Positions 10,480 to 20,731 of a stretch of DNA of 64,000 nucleotides are shown piece by piece. Each line of letters begins with the position of its first letter. Within the stretch, counting starts at the first letter, position 1. The notes below the pieces were generated by a model, which saw only the letters and a program-made list of their open reading frames with translations, did no database searches and was not told the DNA's origin. The position numbers were made by a program, and so were the translations under genes. The stretch comes from Candidatus Competibacteraceae bacterium. GTDB taxonomy: Bacteria > Bacteroidota > Bacteroidia > CAIKAF01. The stretch is from contig JACSSC010000025.1 of assembly GCA_014879445.1 (NCBI GenBank), positions 1-64,000 of the forward strand, written 5' to 3'.

Positions 10480-10487
10480 CAAATGTA
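10480..10487 (-). promoter_or_regulatory. Bacteroidetes-type -7 box upstream of sdhC
   Basis: Forward CAAATGTA = TACATTTG on the minus strand (TAnnTTTG consensus), 16 bp upstream of the sdhC start. No clear -33 TTTG at the expected spacing. Confidence 0.4.
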
Positions 10488-10639
10488 ACAATTCAAAGAT
10501 TAAATGAAACACTAAATTATGATTTAGATTCATTCAAAAATTCAGTTGAAAATTAACTGATTTATCCTATTATGATGAATTTTATCCAATTTATACAGAT
10601 AAAATGTTTGAATTTGAAGAAAGTTTTCTATATTAGTGC

Positions 10640-10861
10640 ATGGAATCATCTAAAACAGAACCGCCCTCATCCAATAATCATTCAGGTGAAGCAAATCAGT
10701 TTCCCTTAAAATCGCGCTTACATCAAGCCATCCGTTTTCAGCATTTTCGCCGTCGCGAACGTATCAAACCGCGTGTGGGTCTCATGCTGTTTGTGTATGC
10801 ATGTATGCTGATTATGCTTGGCTATTTACTAATAGAAATAATGAAGCTGGCGAAGGGTTAG
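10640..10861 (+). CDS. Small basic single-TM hypothetical protein
   Basis: 73 aa; basic RFQHFRRRERIKPRV followed by TM VGLMLFVYACMLIMLGYLLIEI. Confidence 0.5.
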   Translation: MESSKTEPPSSNNHSGEANQFPLKSRLHQAIRFQHFRRRERIKPRVGLMLFVYACMLIMLGYLLIEIMKLAKG

Positions 10862-10871
10862 TCCATAACCA

Positions 10872-13439
10872 TTATTCAAACTCAAATTCATCAGATTGTA
10901 GCTCATTCTTCTTCTTTTCTTTTTTTTCTGTAGGAAATGGTGTGGACTTTTGTATCGTGCTGTCCTTCTTGAACCAACCAAACTCTTCGTGTAAGATCTG
11001 TTTCAAGTTTTGTTTTTCCTTTTTCATATCTTCTTTCATTTTTTCACGTACGCTTTTTCCATCATAACTCACTTTGGGGTCGTTGGCCGGCCCGGTCATT
11101 TTAAGATACAGGCGTGCGCCTGAATTTTCGTCTTCTATAATCTCCCCAAACTCTTCTTGATTGCGGTTTCGTTTAAATTTTTGCGCCAACAAATCCTTTA
11201 ATAATACATTGAAACGGTAATCAATTATATTATCAAATGTATGTGTGCCTGATAAATTGATATTAATAGCCGATGACAGTATATTCATTTCTGGCATTCT
11301 TATCGTTTCGTTTTCGATAATAATTTGATTGGTAAGCGTGGCAAAACGGATGTGCTTTAACTCCTCAACACGAATAAATTTCGACAGCGACTCTAGTGAG
11401 GTAAGATTTTTTATCTCGCCTTCATGAATAGTTAAATCGGCTATTACCTGAAGTGTGGATAGCCGAGCAACAAGTTGCTGATTGAACTCAACCGACAATT
11501 TGATAGACGCATCTAATTTTCCGCCAATGTTTTCATCAATGATGGATTTTTGACCAAAATTATCACACTCATAAAACAATCGTTGAAGTTGAATTTTCGA
11601 CAATACAGATTGGCAGGTTATCAGCATGGTCGAATCGGTGATCATTCTTGCCGTTCCTCTCAATGTAGTATTTCCGCCGAATGCCTGCATCTGAAGATTA
11701 TCAACCGATAAATATTGGTTCTTGAAATTGGCAGCGCCTGATATTTGCTTGGCTTCAAATTTATTAAATGTAAGCCGGTTCATCGTGAGTATCAGCGACA
11801 AATCAACCCGATCTGGAAGTTCTGCTTTCCACTTAGATTGGCTTGACTTCTTATGATTATCATCAGTTAACAACTCATGTAATATAAAATGATTAGCATG
11901 CAGATTAGCTCTAATCTGTAAAGGTGCATCAGGTAAGAAAAGGTACGCCGGAAGATTTTCCAATGTGCCATTTAACGTAATGTCGGAAGAGCCAAGCATA
12001 CCTGACACTTCAATAAGTTTTGCATTGCTGTTTGAAAACTCTAGTTTCCCGCTGATTTTCGTAAAAACATGTTTCTTTTCTTCGGGCACAATACTAACCC
12101 CTTTGAGAAAGGCATTACCTGAAAGTGAGCTTCGTTGATAATCATGAATAGTGAATGGGTGATTGTCCGTTGTTTCACCTGAAAAATTTGCATTAACCTC
12201 CATCAATCCATCCATGGAAGATATACCCGGGATCGGCAAAAAATTGTGTAGCTCTGACAGGTGTATGATGCTTTGTGTGGTAAATGCTAATGAATTATTT
12301 TTTGCCCAAGTATATGTTAGTGTTCCCTTGATGCTTGATTGCTTCAATTGTCCTTGAAATGATGATACAGAAAGCTGTCGATTTTTAGCATTTTGACTGC
12401 TTTGATACATGCCTGCAAGTTGAATGTTATTCATCTGATGCCCAGAAGGTTTATATGTCACTTGCCCATCTCTTATGCCAAAATTCATATTAATATCAGG
12501 CGTATATCCTTTCGACGTATTTCCTTTTACAGACATTTGCAAATAAAACTCCCCCTTGCTCTTATACTCGTCTTCAAATTTTTTCCACTCTCCAGGCAAT
12601 AAAGAGATGAAAGATTGAATATTTATTTTTTTTCCACTAAGCTGAATATCTATAAAACCTGTGCTATCAGTTTTAACTATCCCTGAGCCATTAACCTGTA
12701 AATTCTCGATAGAGATTTCAGCGTTTTTAACAGATAGCAATTGTTCTTTTGAATTGTTTTCAAAACGGATATTAAGCTTTACGTTCGTATTCTGTAACAA
12801 GTCAATATCGCCCATTTTTAACTGTTCTATAAAAATGGAGCTGACAATGGCTGCTTTGTGCTTTTGCTCTGAAAGCTGTCCACTCATTTTTGATGAAACA
12901 ATAAGCAATCTTATGGATTGGTCGCGCTGACGATTTTCAAAATCAAGATGAATATTTTTGAGGCCTATTCGATTAAAACGGAAACTTTCCGATGATGAAG
13001 ATTTCATTTTTTCATTCTTCTTGAGAATGGAGAAATTGTTTTTACCGTTTTTATCAATTCGTAGGTACAGCGACGCATTTTCTATATCAATATGTTTAAA
13101 AGTATAATTGCCTGAAAAAATATCCCAAACATTAAAAGAAAGATAAATTGATTGGGCTTTAAGTAGTTTCGCTTTATCTTTTTGGTCTGAGATTTCATCA
13201 CAACTTACTTGCTTAAACGCTAGTGATGCTTGAGGAAATTTTTTCCAAAGAGAGAGATGAATCTCTTGAACTTCAATTTTAGTATTGAGGTTATCGTTGA
13301 TTTCAGCGATGGCATAACGAATTATTTTATCTTCAAAAAAATAAACAATCAACACACCGGCAATAAGAAGCAGAGCAATGACAGAAGTTGCAATAAGCAA
13401 AATCCGCTTGCAAGTTTTAATAATCCGATTTTGATTCAT
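10872..13439 (-). CDS. AsmA family protein
   Basis: Single N-terminal TM, then a long beta-rich AsmA/TamB-like sequence. Start placed at MNQNRIIKTC (ORF track extends to 13472). Confidence 0.8.
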   Translation of the reverse strand: MNQNRIIKTCKRILLIATSVIALLLIAGVLIVYFFEDKIIRYAIAEINDNLNTKIEVQEIHLSLWKKFPQASLAFKQVSCDEISDQKDKAKLLKAQSIYLSFNVWDIFSGNYTFKHIDIENASLYLRIDKNGKNNFSILKKNEKMKSSSSESFRFNRIGLKNIHLDFENRQRDQSIRLLIVSSKMSGQLSEQKHKAAIVSSIFIEQLKMGDIDLLQNTNVKLNIRFENNSKEQLLSVKNAEISIENLQVNGSGIVKTDSTGFIDIQLSGKKINIQSFISLLPGEWKKFEDEYKSKGEFYLQMSVKGNTSKGYTPDINMNFGIRDGQVTYKPSGHQMNNIQLAGMYQSSQNAKNRQLSVSSFQGQLKQSSIKGTLTYTWAKNNSLAFTTQSIIHLSELHNFLPIPGISSMDGLMEVNANFSGETTDNHPFTIHDYQRSSLSGNAFLKGVSIVPEEKKHVFTKISGKLEFSNSNAKLIEVSGMLGSSDITLNGTLENLPAYLFLPDAPLQIRANLHANHFILHELLTDDNHKKSSQSKWKAELPDRVDLSLILTMNRLTFNKFEAKQISGAANFKNQYLSVDNLQMQAFGGNTTLRGTARMITDSTMLITCQSVLSKIQLQRLFYECDNFGQKSIIDENIGGKLDASIKLSVEFNQQLVARLSTLQVIADLTIHEGEIKNLTSLESLSKFIRVEELKHIRFATLTNQIIIENETIRMPEMNILSSAININLSGTHTFDNIIDYRFNVLLKDLLAQKFKRNRNQEEFGEIIEDENSGARLYLKMTGPANDPKVSYDGKSVREKMKEDMKKEKQNLKQILHEEFGWFKKDSTIQKSTPFPTEKKEKKKNELQSDEFEFE

Positions 13440-13525
13440 AATGGTTATGTTATACCATAACGGCACAGGCATAAAATTAATGTATGAAATGAAAAATAAA
13501 CAAATTCAGCAAATGATATTTAAAA

Positions 13526-14158
13526 TTAAATCAGACCTATTGTTGCCTTTACAATCAAAGCCACCCCAAATAGCATAAAAACAACACCAAGCACAAGCGA
13601 AGTATAAAGCATAAAGCGGGGTGTAATGAACCGTCGGAGCTTATGAGCAAAAAAAGCTTTTAGAATATCAAAAAAAAGCATGGTAGCAAGTATGGCTAAA
13701 AAATGTTGCATCATTCTGCTTTCGATGCCTTCGTAGTTGGCAGAAGCTAGCGTAACGGCTCCAATCCAAAAAAGCAAAACGGAAGGATTTAGTAAGTTAT
13801 ACAGAAATCCTTTTATAACCAGCCAAAAGGGATGTGATTTTGTGCCCTTAATATATTCACGTGCTGCTTTGATGCGTGCAGATTTTTTTTTAAAAGAGCG
13901 CAATCCGATTACTATCAGTAGCACTCCGCCTACCAACAGAATATATTGATTCCACAAAGGATTTCCAACCCATCTTCCCACACTATAATATGCGCCGGCA
14001 ATACATACAATATCAGCAAGTATAATACCTATTTCCATCAGCATAGCACGATAAAATCCTTCTTTTAATGAAGTTTGAATTAGGACAAACATAACGGGGC
14101 CGGCGCTAACACTCAACACCAGCCCAACTAATATTCCTTGCCATAACGCTTCTGTCAT
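13526..14158 (-). CDS. LysE family transporter
   Basis: 210 aa; GLVLSVSAGPVMFVLIQTSLKEGFYRAMLMEIGIILADIVCI. Confidence 0.88.
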   Translation of the reverse strand: MTEALWQGILVGLVLSVSAGPVMFVLIQTSLKEGFYRAMLMEIGIILADIVCIAGAYYSVGRWVGNPLWNQYILLVGGVLLIVIGLRSFKKKSARIKAAREYIKGTKSHPFWLVIKGFLYNLLNPSVLLFWIGAVTLASANYEGIESRMMQHFLAILATMLFFDILKAFFAHKLRRFITPRFMLYTSLVLGVVFMLFGVALIVKATIGLI

Positions 14159-14185
14159 ACGCTGATTTTGAAAACAAAAGAACTG

Positions 14186-16537
14186 CTATTTTTGATGACG
14201 CTGCATAGGATTAGGCACCTTTTCATTTTCATCGTAATTTATTTTGGATTTAAATAAATCGAATCGAGATTTAACATCTAGCAGAGGCCAGTTGTTATTA
14301 CGTTCATCAATGTCGGCTGTTTCTTTGAATGGGTCAATCTGAATAGAAAGCACTTTCTTTTCTTTAAGAAAAGTTTTGACAACTTTCTGCTCATTTTTTC
14401 GCCAGATGTATGCACTTATACGTGTTATTTCACTGCTACCATCTGCATAATTCCATTGAATAATAACCGGCATTACCAACCCACCTTTATTAGAAAGATG
14501 TAATTCATACAAATAATAATTTTCAAATTTCTTAAATTCATTATCTGTAAGGGTTTCCCAGTCATCGTAGTATTTCTCAACAAAACGAAAACTTGAGTCA
14601 TTTTCGGGATTATAGTAGTAATAAAAATCACGAAGGGTTGTATCAGTATCCACCAAAAAAACCATCCCGCTTTCCTGGTTTCGTTGTTTGGTAATATGTT
14701 TGAACTTATCTCTGTATTGAGGGCGAATCAGTACTGTATCGGTACTATAAGGTACTTTTTGAGCATGATTTAGTTGAAAAGTACGCACACTATCCAAAGA
14801 AATATCGACGGGCTGAATATCAAAAAACCAACCTCGCCAAAACCAATCTAAATCCACTCCTGAAGCATCTTCCATAGTGCGAAAAAAATCAGCTGGCGTA
14901 GGGTGTTTGTATGCCCATCGACGACAATATTGAGAAAATGCAAAATCGAAAAGTTCGCGTCCCATGATTGTTTCACGAAGAATATTGAGCGCTGTAGCCG
15001 GTTTCCCGTAAGCATTATGCCCAAACTGAATGATGTTCTCACTATTGGTCATGATGGGTTCGAGCTGTTCTTTTGGCAATCGCATGTAATCCACGATCTT
15101 ATGAGCTGGGCCTCTTGAAGAAGGATAGTTATTGTCAAACTCTTGTTCAGCTAAAAACTGCACAAAAGTATTCAGGCCTTCGTCCATCCAACTCCACTGA
15201 CGTTCATCACTATTAATAATCATGGGAAAAAAGTTGTGCCCTACTTCGTGAATAATAACGCTAATCATTCCATATTTCATGCGTTCGCTGTATGAACCAT
15301 CCGGCTCTGTGCGTCCATAATTAAATGCAATCATAGGATATTCCATACCATTGGAGGCCTCAACGCTAATGGCAACAGGATATTGGTAAGGTATAGTGTA
15401 TTTGGAATAAACGCGAATTGTGTGAGCCACGACTTTGGTTGAATATTTTCTGTAGAGATGATAAGATTCTTTGGGATAAAAACTCATACACATTACTTTC
15501 TTCCCATGGTTGTCAATCGCCATGGCATCCCAAATGAATTTGCGTGAACTTCCCCAAGCAAAATCACGAACATTCTCAGCAGTAAATTCCCATGTTTTAT
15601 ACTGATTATGGACAGGATTTTGTTCTTTCTGTCGGGCCTCTTCCAACGTAACAATCTCAATAGGTTCATGCGTATTTTGTGCTTGTTGCCATCTGCTCCA
15701 AGCAGCTGATGGGAGTACTTTTTTTAGATTTACACAAGTGCCTGTAGATGCAACCACATGGTCGGCAGGGACCGTCATTCTAACCCTGTAATTACCGAAT
15801 GGCAGTGCAAATTCTCCACGTCCAGTAAACTGCTTATTATTCCACCCTTGAAAATCACTGTACACAGCCATCCTGGGGAACCACTGTGTGATTGTAAAGA
15901 GTGCATTACCGTCAGGCATCATTTCATAACCGCCTCTTCCTCCAATACGCATTCTTTCCGGAATTTTGTATTTCCATTTGATGCGTATGGATATCTTTCC
16001 CCCTGCTTTAAGTGGTGTCGGCAAATCTATTCGCATCATGGTTTGATGAATGGTATAAGGCAATGGATTCCCTTTGGCATCAGCCACAAGTAAAATATTA
16101 ACCCCATAACCTTCAAGCCATGTATCTGATTTAAACCTATCAAGCGTTTCAGTTAACACGGGTGTGCCTATTCTGCTTCCGTCAAAAAAATTGCTTTCTG
16201 CCGATGGGTGATGTTGGTTTTCATCAAGCTGTATCCATAAATAATGAAGCAGATCGGGTGAATAGTTATAATAGGTTATGATTTCATCGCCTTCCAATAT
16301 TCGGTTGGGCTCATCCAATCGAGCACTAATATCATAATCGGCACGCTGCTGCCAATACTGATGTCCAGGCGCTCCCGAAGCTGTTCGATAGGTATTGGGA
16401 TCAGAGAGCATTATGCCTAATTGCTCAAATTTATTCCCATGATTAGATTGGGGATTATGTTGCAAATTTTGTGTATAGATGTTATTTACCCAACACAAAA
16501 AACCAAACATGATGATATACTTGTATGCCATTTTCAT
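14186..16537 (-). CDS. M1 family metallopeptidase
   Basis: HEVGHNFFPMI plus downstream E (WSWMDEGLNTFVQ); 783 aa with N-terminal signal. Confidence 0.92.
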   Translation of the reverse strand: MKMAYKYIIMFGFLCWVNNIYTQNLQHNPQSNHGNKFEQLGIMLSDPNTYRTASGAPGHQYWQQRADYDISARLDEPNRILEGDEIITYYNYSPDLLHYLWIQLDENQHHPSAESNFFDGSRIGTPVLTETLDRFKSDTWLEGYGVNILLVADAKGNPLPYTIHQTMMRIDLPTPLKAGGKISIRIKWKYKIPERMRIGGRGGYEMMPDGNALFTITQWFPRMAVYSDFQGWNNKQFTGRGEFALPFGNYRVRMTVPADHVVASTGTCVNLKKVLPSAAWSRWQQAQNTHEPIEIVTLEEARQKEQNPVHNQYKTWEFTAENVRDFAWGSSRKFIWDAMAIDNHGKKVMCMSFYPKESYHLYRKYSTKVVAHTIRVYSKYTIPYQYPVAISVEASNGMEYPMIAFNYGRTEPDGSYSERMKYGMISVIIHEVGHNFFPMIINSDERQWSWMDEGLNTFVQFLAEQEFDNNYPSSRGPAHKIVDYMRLPKEQLEPIMTNSENIIQFGHNAYGKPATALNILRETIMGRELFDFAFSQYCRRWAYKHPTPADFFRTMEDASGVDLDWFWRGWFFDIQPVDISLDSVRTFQLNHAQKVPYSTDTVLIRPQYRDKFKHITKQRNQESGMVFLVDTDTTLRDFYYYYNPENDSSFRFVEKYYDDWETLTDNEFKKFENYYLYELHLSNKGGLVMPVIIQWNYADGSSEITRISAYIWRKNEQKVVKTFLKEKKVLSIQIDPFKETADIDERNNNWPLLDVKSRFDLFKSKINYDENEKVPNPMQRHQK

Positions 16538-17124
16538 GATAATAATTCTCCAAATCTTTCAAGAACAAGCATTAATGCAATGCCTGAAACAGCAGCAGAA
16601 ACATATTGATTCCAACTCCGTTTGCTTATTCCAAAAATGATTGGTAAAAGTACAGAAATAAATAATACAGCTGCAAGAATAATCAACTGGCCGGCCTCAA
16701 TACCCAAGTTGAATGCAAAAAGCGGAATGAGTAAGTCCTGCGTTTTGCCCAACATTGATTTTAAAAGAGTGGAAAACCCCATTCCATGAACCAGCCCAAA
16801 CCCTATGGATGCAAGATAATGATACAGATTAGGAAATAATCTATTTTCATTTGCATATCGAAGATTATAAAGACAGGTTATAAAAATCGTTAAAGCAATC
16901 AGCCATTCTACTAAAACAGTAGGAAAAGAAAAAATGTCCCATACGCTCAATGCCAATGTAAGCGAATGGCCTACAGTAAACCCTGTAACAAGAACTAGTA
17001 AAACGCGCCATTGATGAAATCCATAACCGCCACACAAGGCAAGCAGAAATAAGATATGGTCATATCCCGAAAAATCAGCAATATGCTCCAATCCTGTACG
17101 AAAAAAAATGTAGAAATCTGTCAA
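16534..17124 (-). CDS. HupE/UreJ family membrane protein
   Basis: TTG start gives MTDFYIFFRTGLEHIADFSGYDHILFLLALCGG, matching the HupE N-terminus. ATGA overlap with the M1 peptidase start. ORF track extends to 17208. Confidence 0.82.
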   Translation of the reverse strand: MTDFYIFFRTGLEHIADFSGYDHILFLLALCGGYGFHQWRVLLVLVTGFTVGHSLTLALSVWDIFSFPTVLVEWLIALTIFITCLYNLRYANENRLFPNLYHYLASIGFGLVHGMGFSTLLKSMLGKTQDLLIPLFAFNLGIEAGQLIILAAVLFISVLLPIIFGISKRSWNQYVSAAVSGIALMLVLERFGELLS

Positions 17125-17146
17125 TATGTTTATTTTTGAAACGAAT

Positions 17147-17671
17147 ATGAGCAGCAAGTTTAATGTTTTTTTTGTATTAATTATTCTTGTATTGATTGGT
17201 AATTCCAATTCGATGCATGCTTTTCCGCATCCATTTTATGTTAGTATTACAGAAATCAGAGTGGAAACATATGCTAAATCCATAACTGTAAGTTGCCGCA
17301 TGTTTATGGATGATTTGGAAGATGCCATAAGTAAGTTATACGAAGAAAAAACTGACCTGATAAAGAGCGTTGAAAAACAATCCCATGCAGAAATCTTGTC
17401 GCAATATATTCGACAACATTTACAAATTTTAAGTGGTGGGCAATTTTGTCTGTTGCAAATGGTGGGTTACGAAATAGAAGACGAAGCTGTTTGGTGTCAT
17501 TTAACATCAGACAACATTTCATTTGATGGCGCAATTCATGTTACCAATCGCCTGCTTTATGATTTTATATCCGGTCAAGTTAATATTATACATGTATATA
17601 TTAATAATCAACGCCAAACTTCTCGTCTGATATACCCCGATTCAAAGCATACATTTTCTATTACTAACTAA
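17147..17671 (+). CDS. DUF6702-like periplasmic protein
   Basis: MSSKFNVFFVLIILVLIGNSNSMHAFPHPFYVSITEIRVE..ITVSCRMFMDDLEDAI; next to HupE as in related genomes (recalled). Confidence 0.75.
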   Translation: MSSKFNVFFVLIILVLIGNSNSMHAFPHPFYVSITEIRVETYAKSITVSCRMFMDDLEDAISKLYEEKTDLIKSVEKQSHAEILSQYIRQHLQILSGGQFCLLQMVGYEIEDEAVWCHLTSDNISFDGAIHVTNRLLYDFISGQVNIIHVYINNQRQTSRLIYPDSKHTFSITN

Positions 17672-17689
17672 ATGATTCAAATTTTTATA

Positions 17690-20107
17690 ATGTTTAGAAA
17701 AATCCAACCACTATACTTCACACTTATATTGCTTTCGGGGTTCATGAGTTTGACCATTAAAGCACAACACGCCGTACGTGGCGAAGTGATTTTGCAAGAC
17801 GGATCACCGGTTGAATTTGCCTCTATCGTATTGTACAATCTACAAGACACATCTCGATTTATTGGCACTGTTACGAGTGCAGATGGCAAATTTGAGTTCT
17901 TGTCTGTACCTTTCAAATCAGCATTCGTTCGTGTTTCCATGATAGGATATACAACTTCACAATCACCTAATTTCGTACTACCTCATTCCGAGATGGTGAC
18001 AGTTATAATGCAACCCTCTATGCAAGATATCCAAGAATTCAGTATTGTAGATTTTAAGCCCAAACTCGAAATAGAGGCAGGAAAAACTACGCTAAATCTC
18101 GAAAACTCAACCATTGGTGCAGGAGTAAATGCCTTAGAATTAATTCGCCGTATTCCAGGTGTGTTTGTGGATAGCGAAGGGAACATATCAATAAAAGGGA
18201 AGAGTGGCGTTAATGTGTATATTGACGACAAACCCACATACATGAATGGTCGTGAGTTAAAGAATCTGCTTACCAGCATCAATGCTTCAAATATTGAAAA
18301 GATAGAAGTGCTTACTCAACCCGGTGTTGCATTTGACGCTGAAGGCAATGCCGGTATTCTGAATATACGACTTAAGAAAAAAATGAATCTAGGATTTAAT
18401 GCAACGCTGGAAGGTCTTTTTGGGCAAGGATTTTATCCTAAGGCCGGCACAACATTTACTTTTAATTATGGCAAAGGGAAATGGCATTTATTTGGCACTT
18501 ATGCATATAATTTCAACAAAGGCAGAATGGAAACCAGTATGGCCCGAACGATTGGAAATGCCGCTTATGAAAGGGTCTATATTGGGGTTTCCAGAGACCA
18601 TTCGCATATGGCTAAATTGGGTTTTGATTATGACATAAATTCAAAAATTACTATCGGTGCATTTGTAAATGCAAATCTTACACATAACGATTGGAAAGGG
18701 GGAGGAACAGCTGTTTTCTCTAATCCCGTTGCGCAAATCACAGATTCTTTAAACACCACCAGTGATTATACACCTTGGCATTCATATAATTTTCAATTCA
18801 ACCTGAATACACGTTGGAAAATTGATTCAGCCGGACAAAAATTAAGTGCACAAATTGATGGAGGCACATATTTGGAATATACTTATGGAAATGTTTGGTT
18901 TAATTACTTCAATACCTGGGGCGACACAATCCGACCATCACAACATAGATGGTTCTCACAAACCCCCGCCATATACCTGATTTCAGGAAAAGCCGATTAT
19001 GTGCATCCTAAACTCTTGGGCTTTCATTTCGAAGCCGGTATCAAAACCAGTTTCGTTACTAACGATGCACCCGTAGAATACAGAACACGTGATTCGCTAC
19101 TCAACGAAGTAATTATAGCAGGACAAACCAATCACTTTCTATATCAAGAAAATATCAATGCCATTTACTTTTCTTTCAAACGGAATTTCAAAAAATGGGG
19201 CTTTAATTTTGGGCTTAGAGGCGAGCACAGTAATATTACCGGCACTCAACTCCTCTCAGGACAAAAAAACAAACAACATTATTTCAATATTTTTCCAACT
19301 GCCGGCATCAATATTAATCCACATTCCAAGCACTCCATCTCTTTACTATACACTCGTCGAATTGACCGACCTTCATACGACGAGTTAAATCCATTTATTT
19401 ATGTACTGGATAATTTCAGCACATATCAAGGCAACCCTAACCTTTTGCCTGCATTTTCTGATAACCTTGAATTCAATTATACCCTATTTGAGGCGCTTAC
19501 ACTTACCTCATCTTATAGTTATATCTCGAATTCTGCCTCCGAAGTTTTTATAGAAGACCCAAATCAACCAAACAAATTGATTTTTACTTCCGGCAACATT
19601 AAATCTGTTCAAAATTTTTCTTCCGGGTTAACCTTTGCCATGCCCGTTGGCAAATGGCTTTTTATGATGGTTGGCGGCATGGGTGTTTATAATTATTTCA
19701 ATGATACCATTCTGAATATCTCTAGCAATGGTTGGTTTGGTATGTTTAACGGCTATTTTGAATTTTATCTTCCACTCAATTTTTCGATTGAGCTAAGCGG
19801 ATATGCTTTAACAGGTATGCCAGCCGGACAACAAATGACTCGACCTATGGGAGAAGTGAATTTGGGCGCTTCAAAAACTTTTTTTAATGATCAATTAACA
19901 CTTAAATGCAGCTTGAGTGATGTGTTTTTTACAACACCATTTCGTGCCGATGGAAACGCCCCTTCCGGCGAAACTTTTTACAGTACTTTCATGTGGGATA
20001 GCCGTGTTTTCAGATTTTCTCTAAGCTATAAGATTGGAAAAGGAAATAAGCAATATGAAAATAAAACTGACGCTATTTTTGAAAGAGTAGGAGGTGGCAG
20101 AAAATAA
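17690..20107 (+). CDS. TonB-dependent receptor with carboxypeptidase-regulatory-like N-terminal domain
   Basis: VRGEVILQDGSPVEFASIVLYN..; plug ELIRRIPGVFVDSEGNISIKGKSGVNVYIDDKPTYMNGREL; outer membrane barrel repeats. Confidence 0.88.
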   Translation: MFRKIQPLYFTLILLSGFMSLTIKAQHAVRGEVILQDGSPVEFASIVLYNLQDTSRFIGTVTSADGKFEFLSVPFKSAFVRVSMIGYTTSQSPNFVLPHSEMVTVIMQPSMQDIQEFSIVDFKPKLEIEAGKTTLNLENSTIGAGVNALELIRRIPGVFVDSEGNISIKGKSGVNVYIDDKPTYMNGRELKNLLTSINASNIEKIEVLTQPGVAFDAEGNAGILNIRLKKKMNLGFNATLEGLFGQGFYPKAGTTFTFNYGKGKWHLFGTYAYNFNKGRMETSMARTIGNAAYERVYIGVSRDHSHMAKLGFDYDINSKITIGAFVNANLTHNDWKGGGTAVFSNPVAQITDSLNTTSDYTPWHSYNFQFNLNTRWKIDSAGQKLSAQIDGGTYLEYTYGNVWFNYFNTWGDTIRPSQHRWFSQTPAIYLISGKADYVHPKLLGFHFEAGIKTSFVTNDAPVEYRTRDSLLNEVIIAGQTNHFLYQENINAIYFSFKRNFKKWGFNFGLRGEHSNITGTQLLSGQKNKQHYFNIFPTAGININPHSKHSISLLYTRRIDRPSYDELNPFIYVLDNFSTYQGNPNLLPAFSDNLEFNYTLFEALTLTSSYSYISNSASEVFIEDPNQPNKLIFTSGNIKSVQNFSSGLTFAMPVGKWLFMMVGGMGVYNYFNDTILNISSNGWFGMFNGYFEFYLPLNFSIELSGYALTGMPAGQQMTRPMGEVNLGASKTFFNDQLTLKCSLSDVFFTTPFRADGNAPSGETFYSTFMWDSRVFRFSLSYKIGKGNKQYENKTDAIFERVGGGRK

Positions 20108-20110
20108 AAA

Positions 20111-20638
20111 CTACTTCAACGTGGATTTGAATGATTGCATATACACTGGCCATTCAATGGTTTTGTATGAATCTGTGGCAAAATACATGAGAATGGGTTC
20201 AATCTCGGCAGGTTTCATAAAACCTGCAATGGGCTGTATCATACCCAAATTTTCATCCAGATATACGATAGTAGGATAGCTGAGTTTGCCTTGTAGCATT
20301 TCAGCGGCTAATTCATTATATCCATTTCTGCCACTAGCAACAAAATTATAGGTTTTACCATTAAATACAATCGGCGTTTTTTGCTCTGCATCTAACTTAA
20401 CAGGATGAAAATATGTATTCAAAATTTCAGAAATGACAGGATGTTGAAAAGTTTGTTGATCCATCACTTTGCACCATCCACACCAATCGGTATATACATC
20501 TATAAAAAATTTTTTCTTGTTTTCTTTATTCGCTTTTTCTGCCTGCTCAAGTGTCTTCCATTTTACATCCGACTGTGCATGAAGTGCCAACTGTGTACCT
20601 CCTGTTAGTATGGCCAAAAAAAGTAAGATTTTTTTCAT
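20111..20638 (-). CDS. Secreted thioredoxin-fold protein (WCGWCK)
   Basis: Signal peptide MKKILLFLAILTGGTQLALHAQ; DVYTDWCGWCKVMDQQTF. ORF track extends to 20719. Confidence 0.88.
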   Translation of the reverse strand: MKKILLFLAILTGGTQLALHAQSDVKWKTLEQAEKANKENKKKFFIDVYTDWCGWCKVMDQQTFQHPVISEILNTYFHPVKLDAEQKTPIVFNGKTYNFVASGRNGYNELAAEMLQGKLSYPTIVYLDENLGMIQPIAGFMKPAEIEPILMYFATDSYKTIEWPVYMQSFKSTLK

Positions 20639-20731
20639 AAAACTTATCATAACTGCATCTAAGATAAGAAAATTTTGCAATAATGCTTTCTTCAAATTCA
20701 TGTCATTGCCATTAATCATATCTTAATAATA

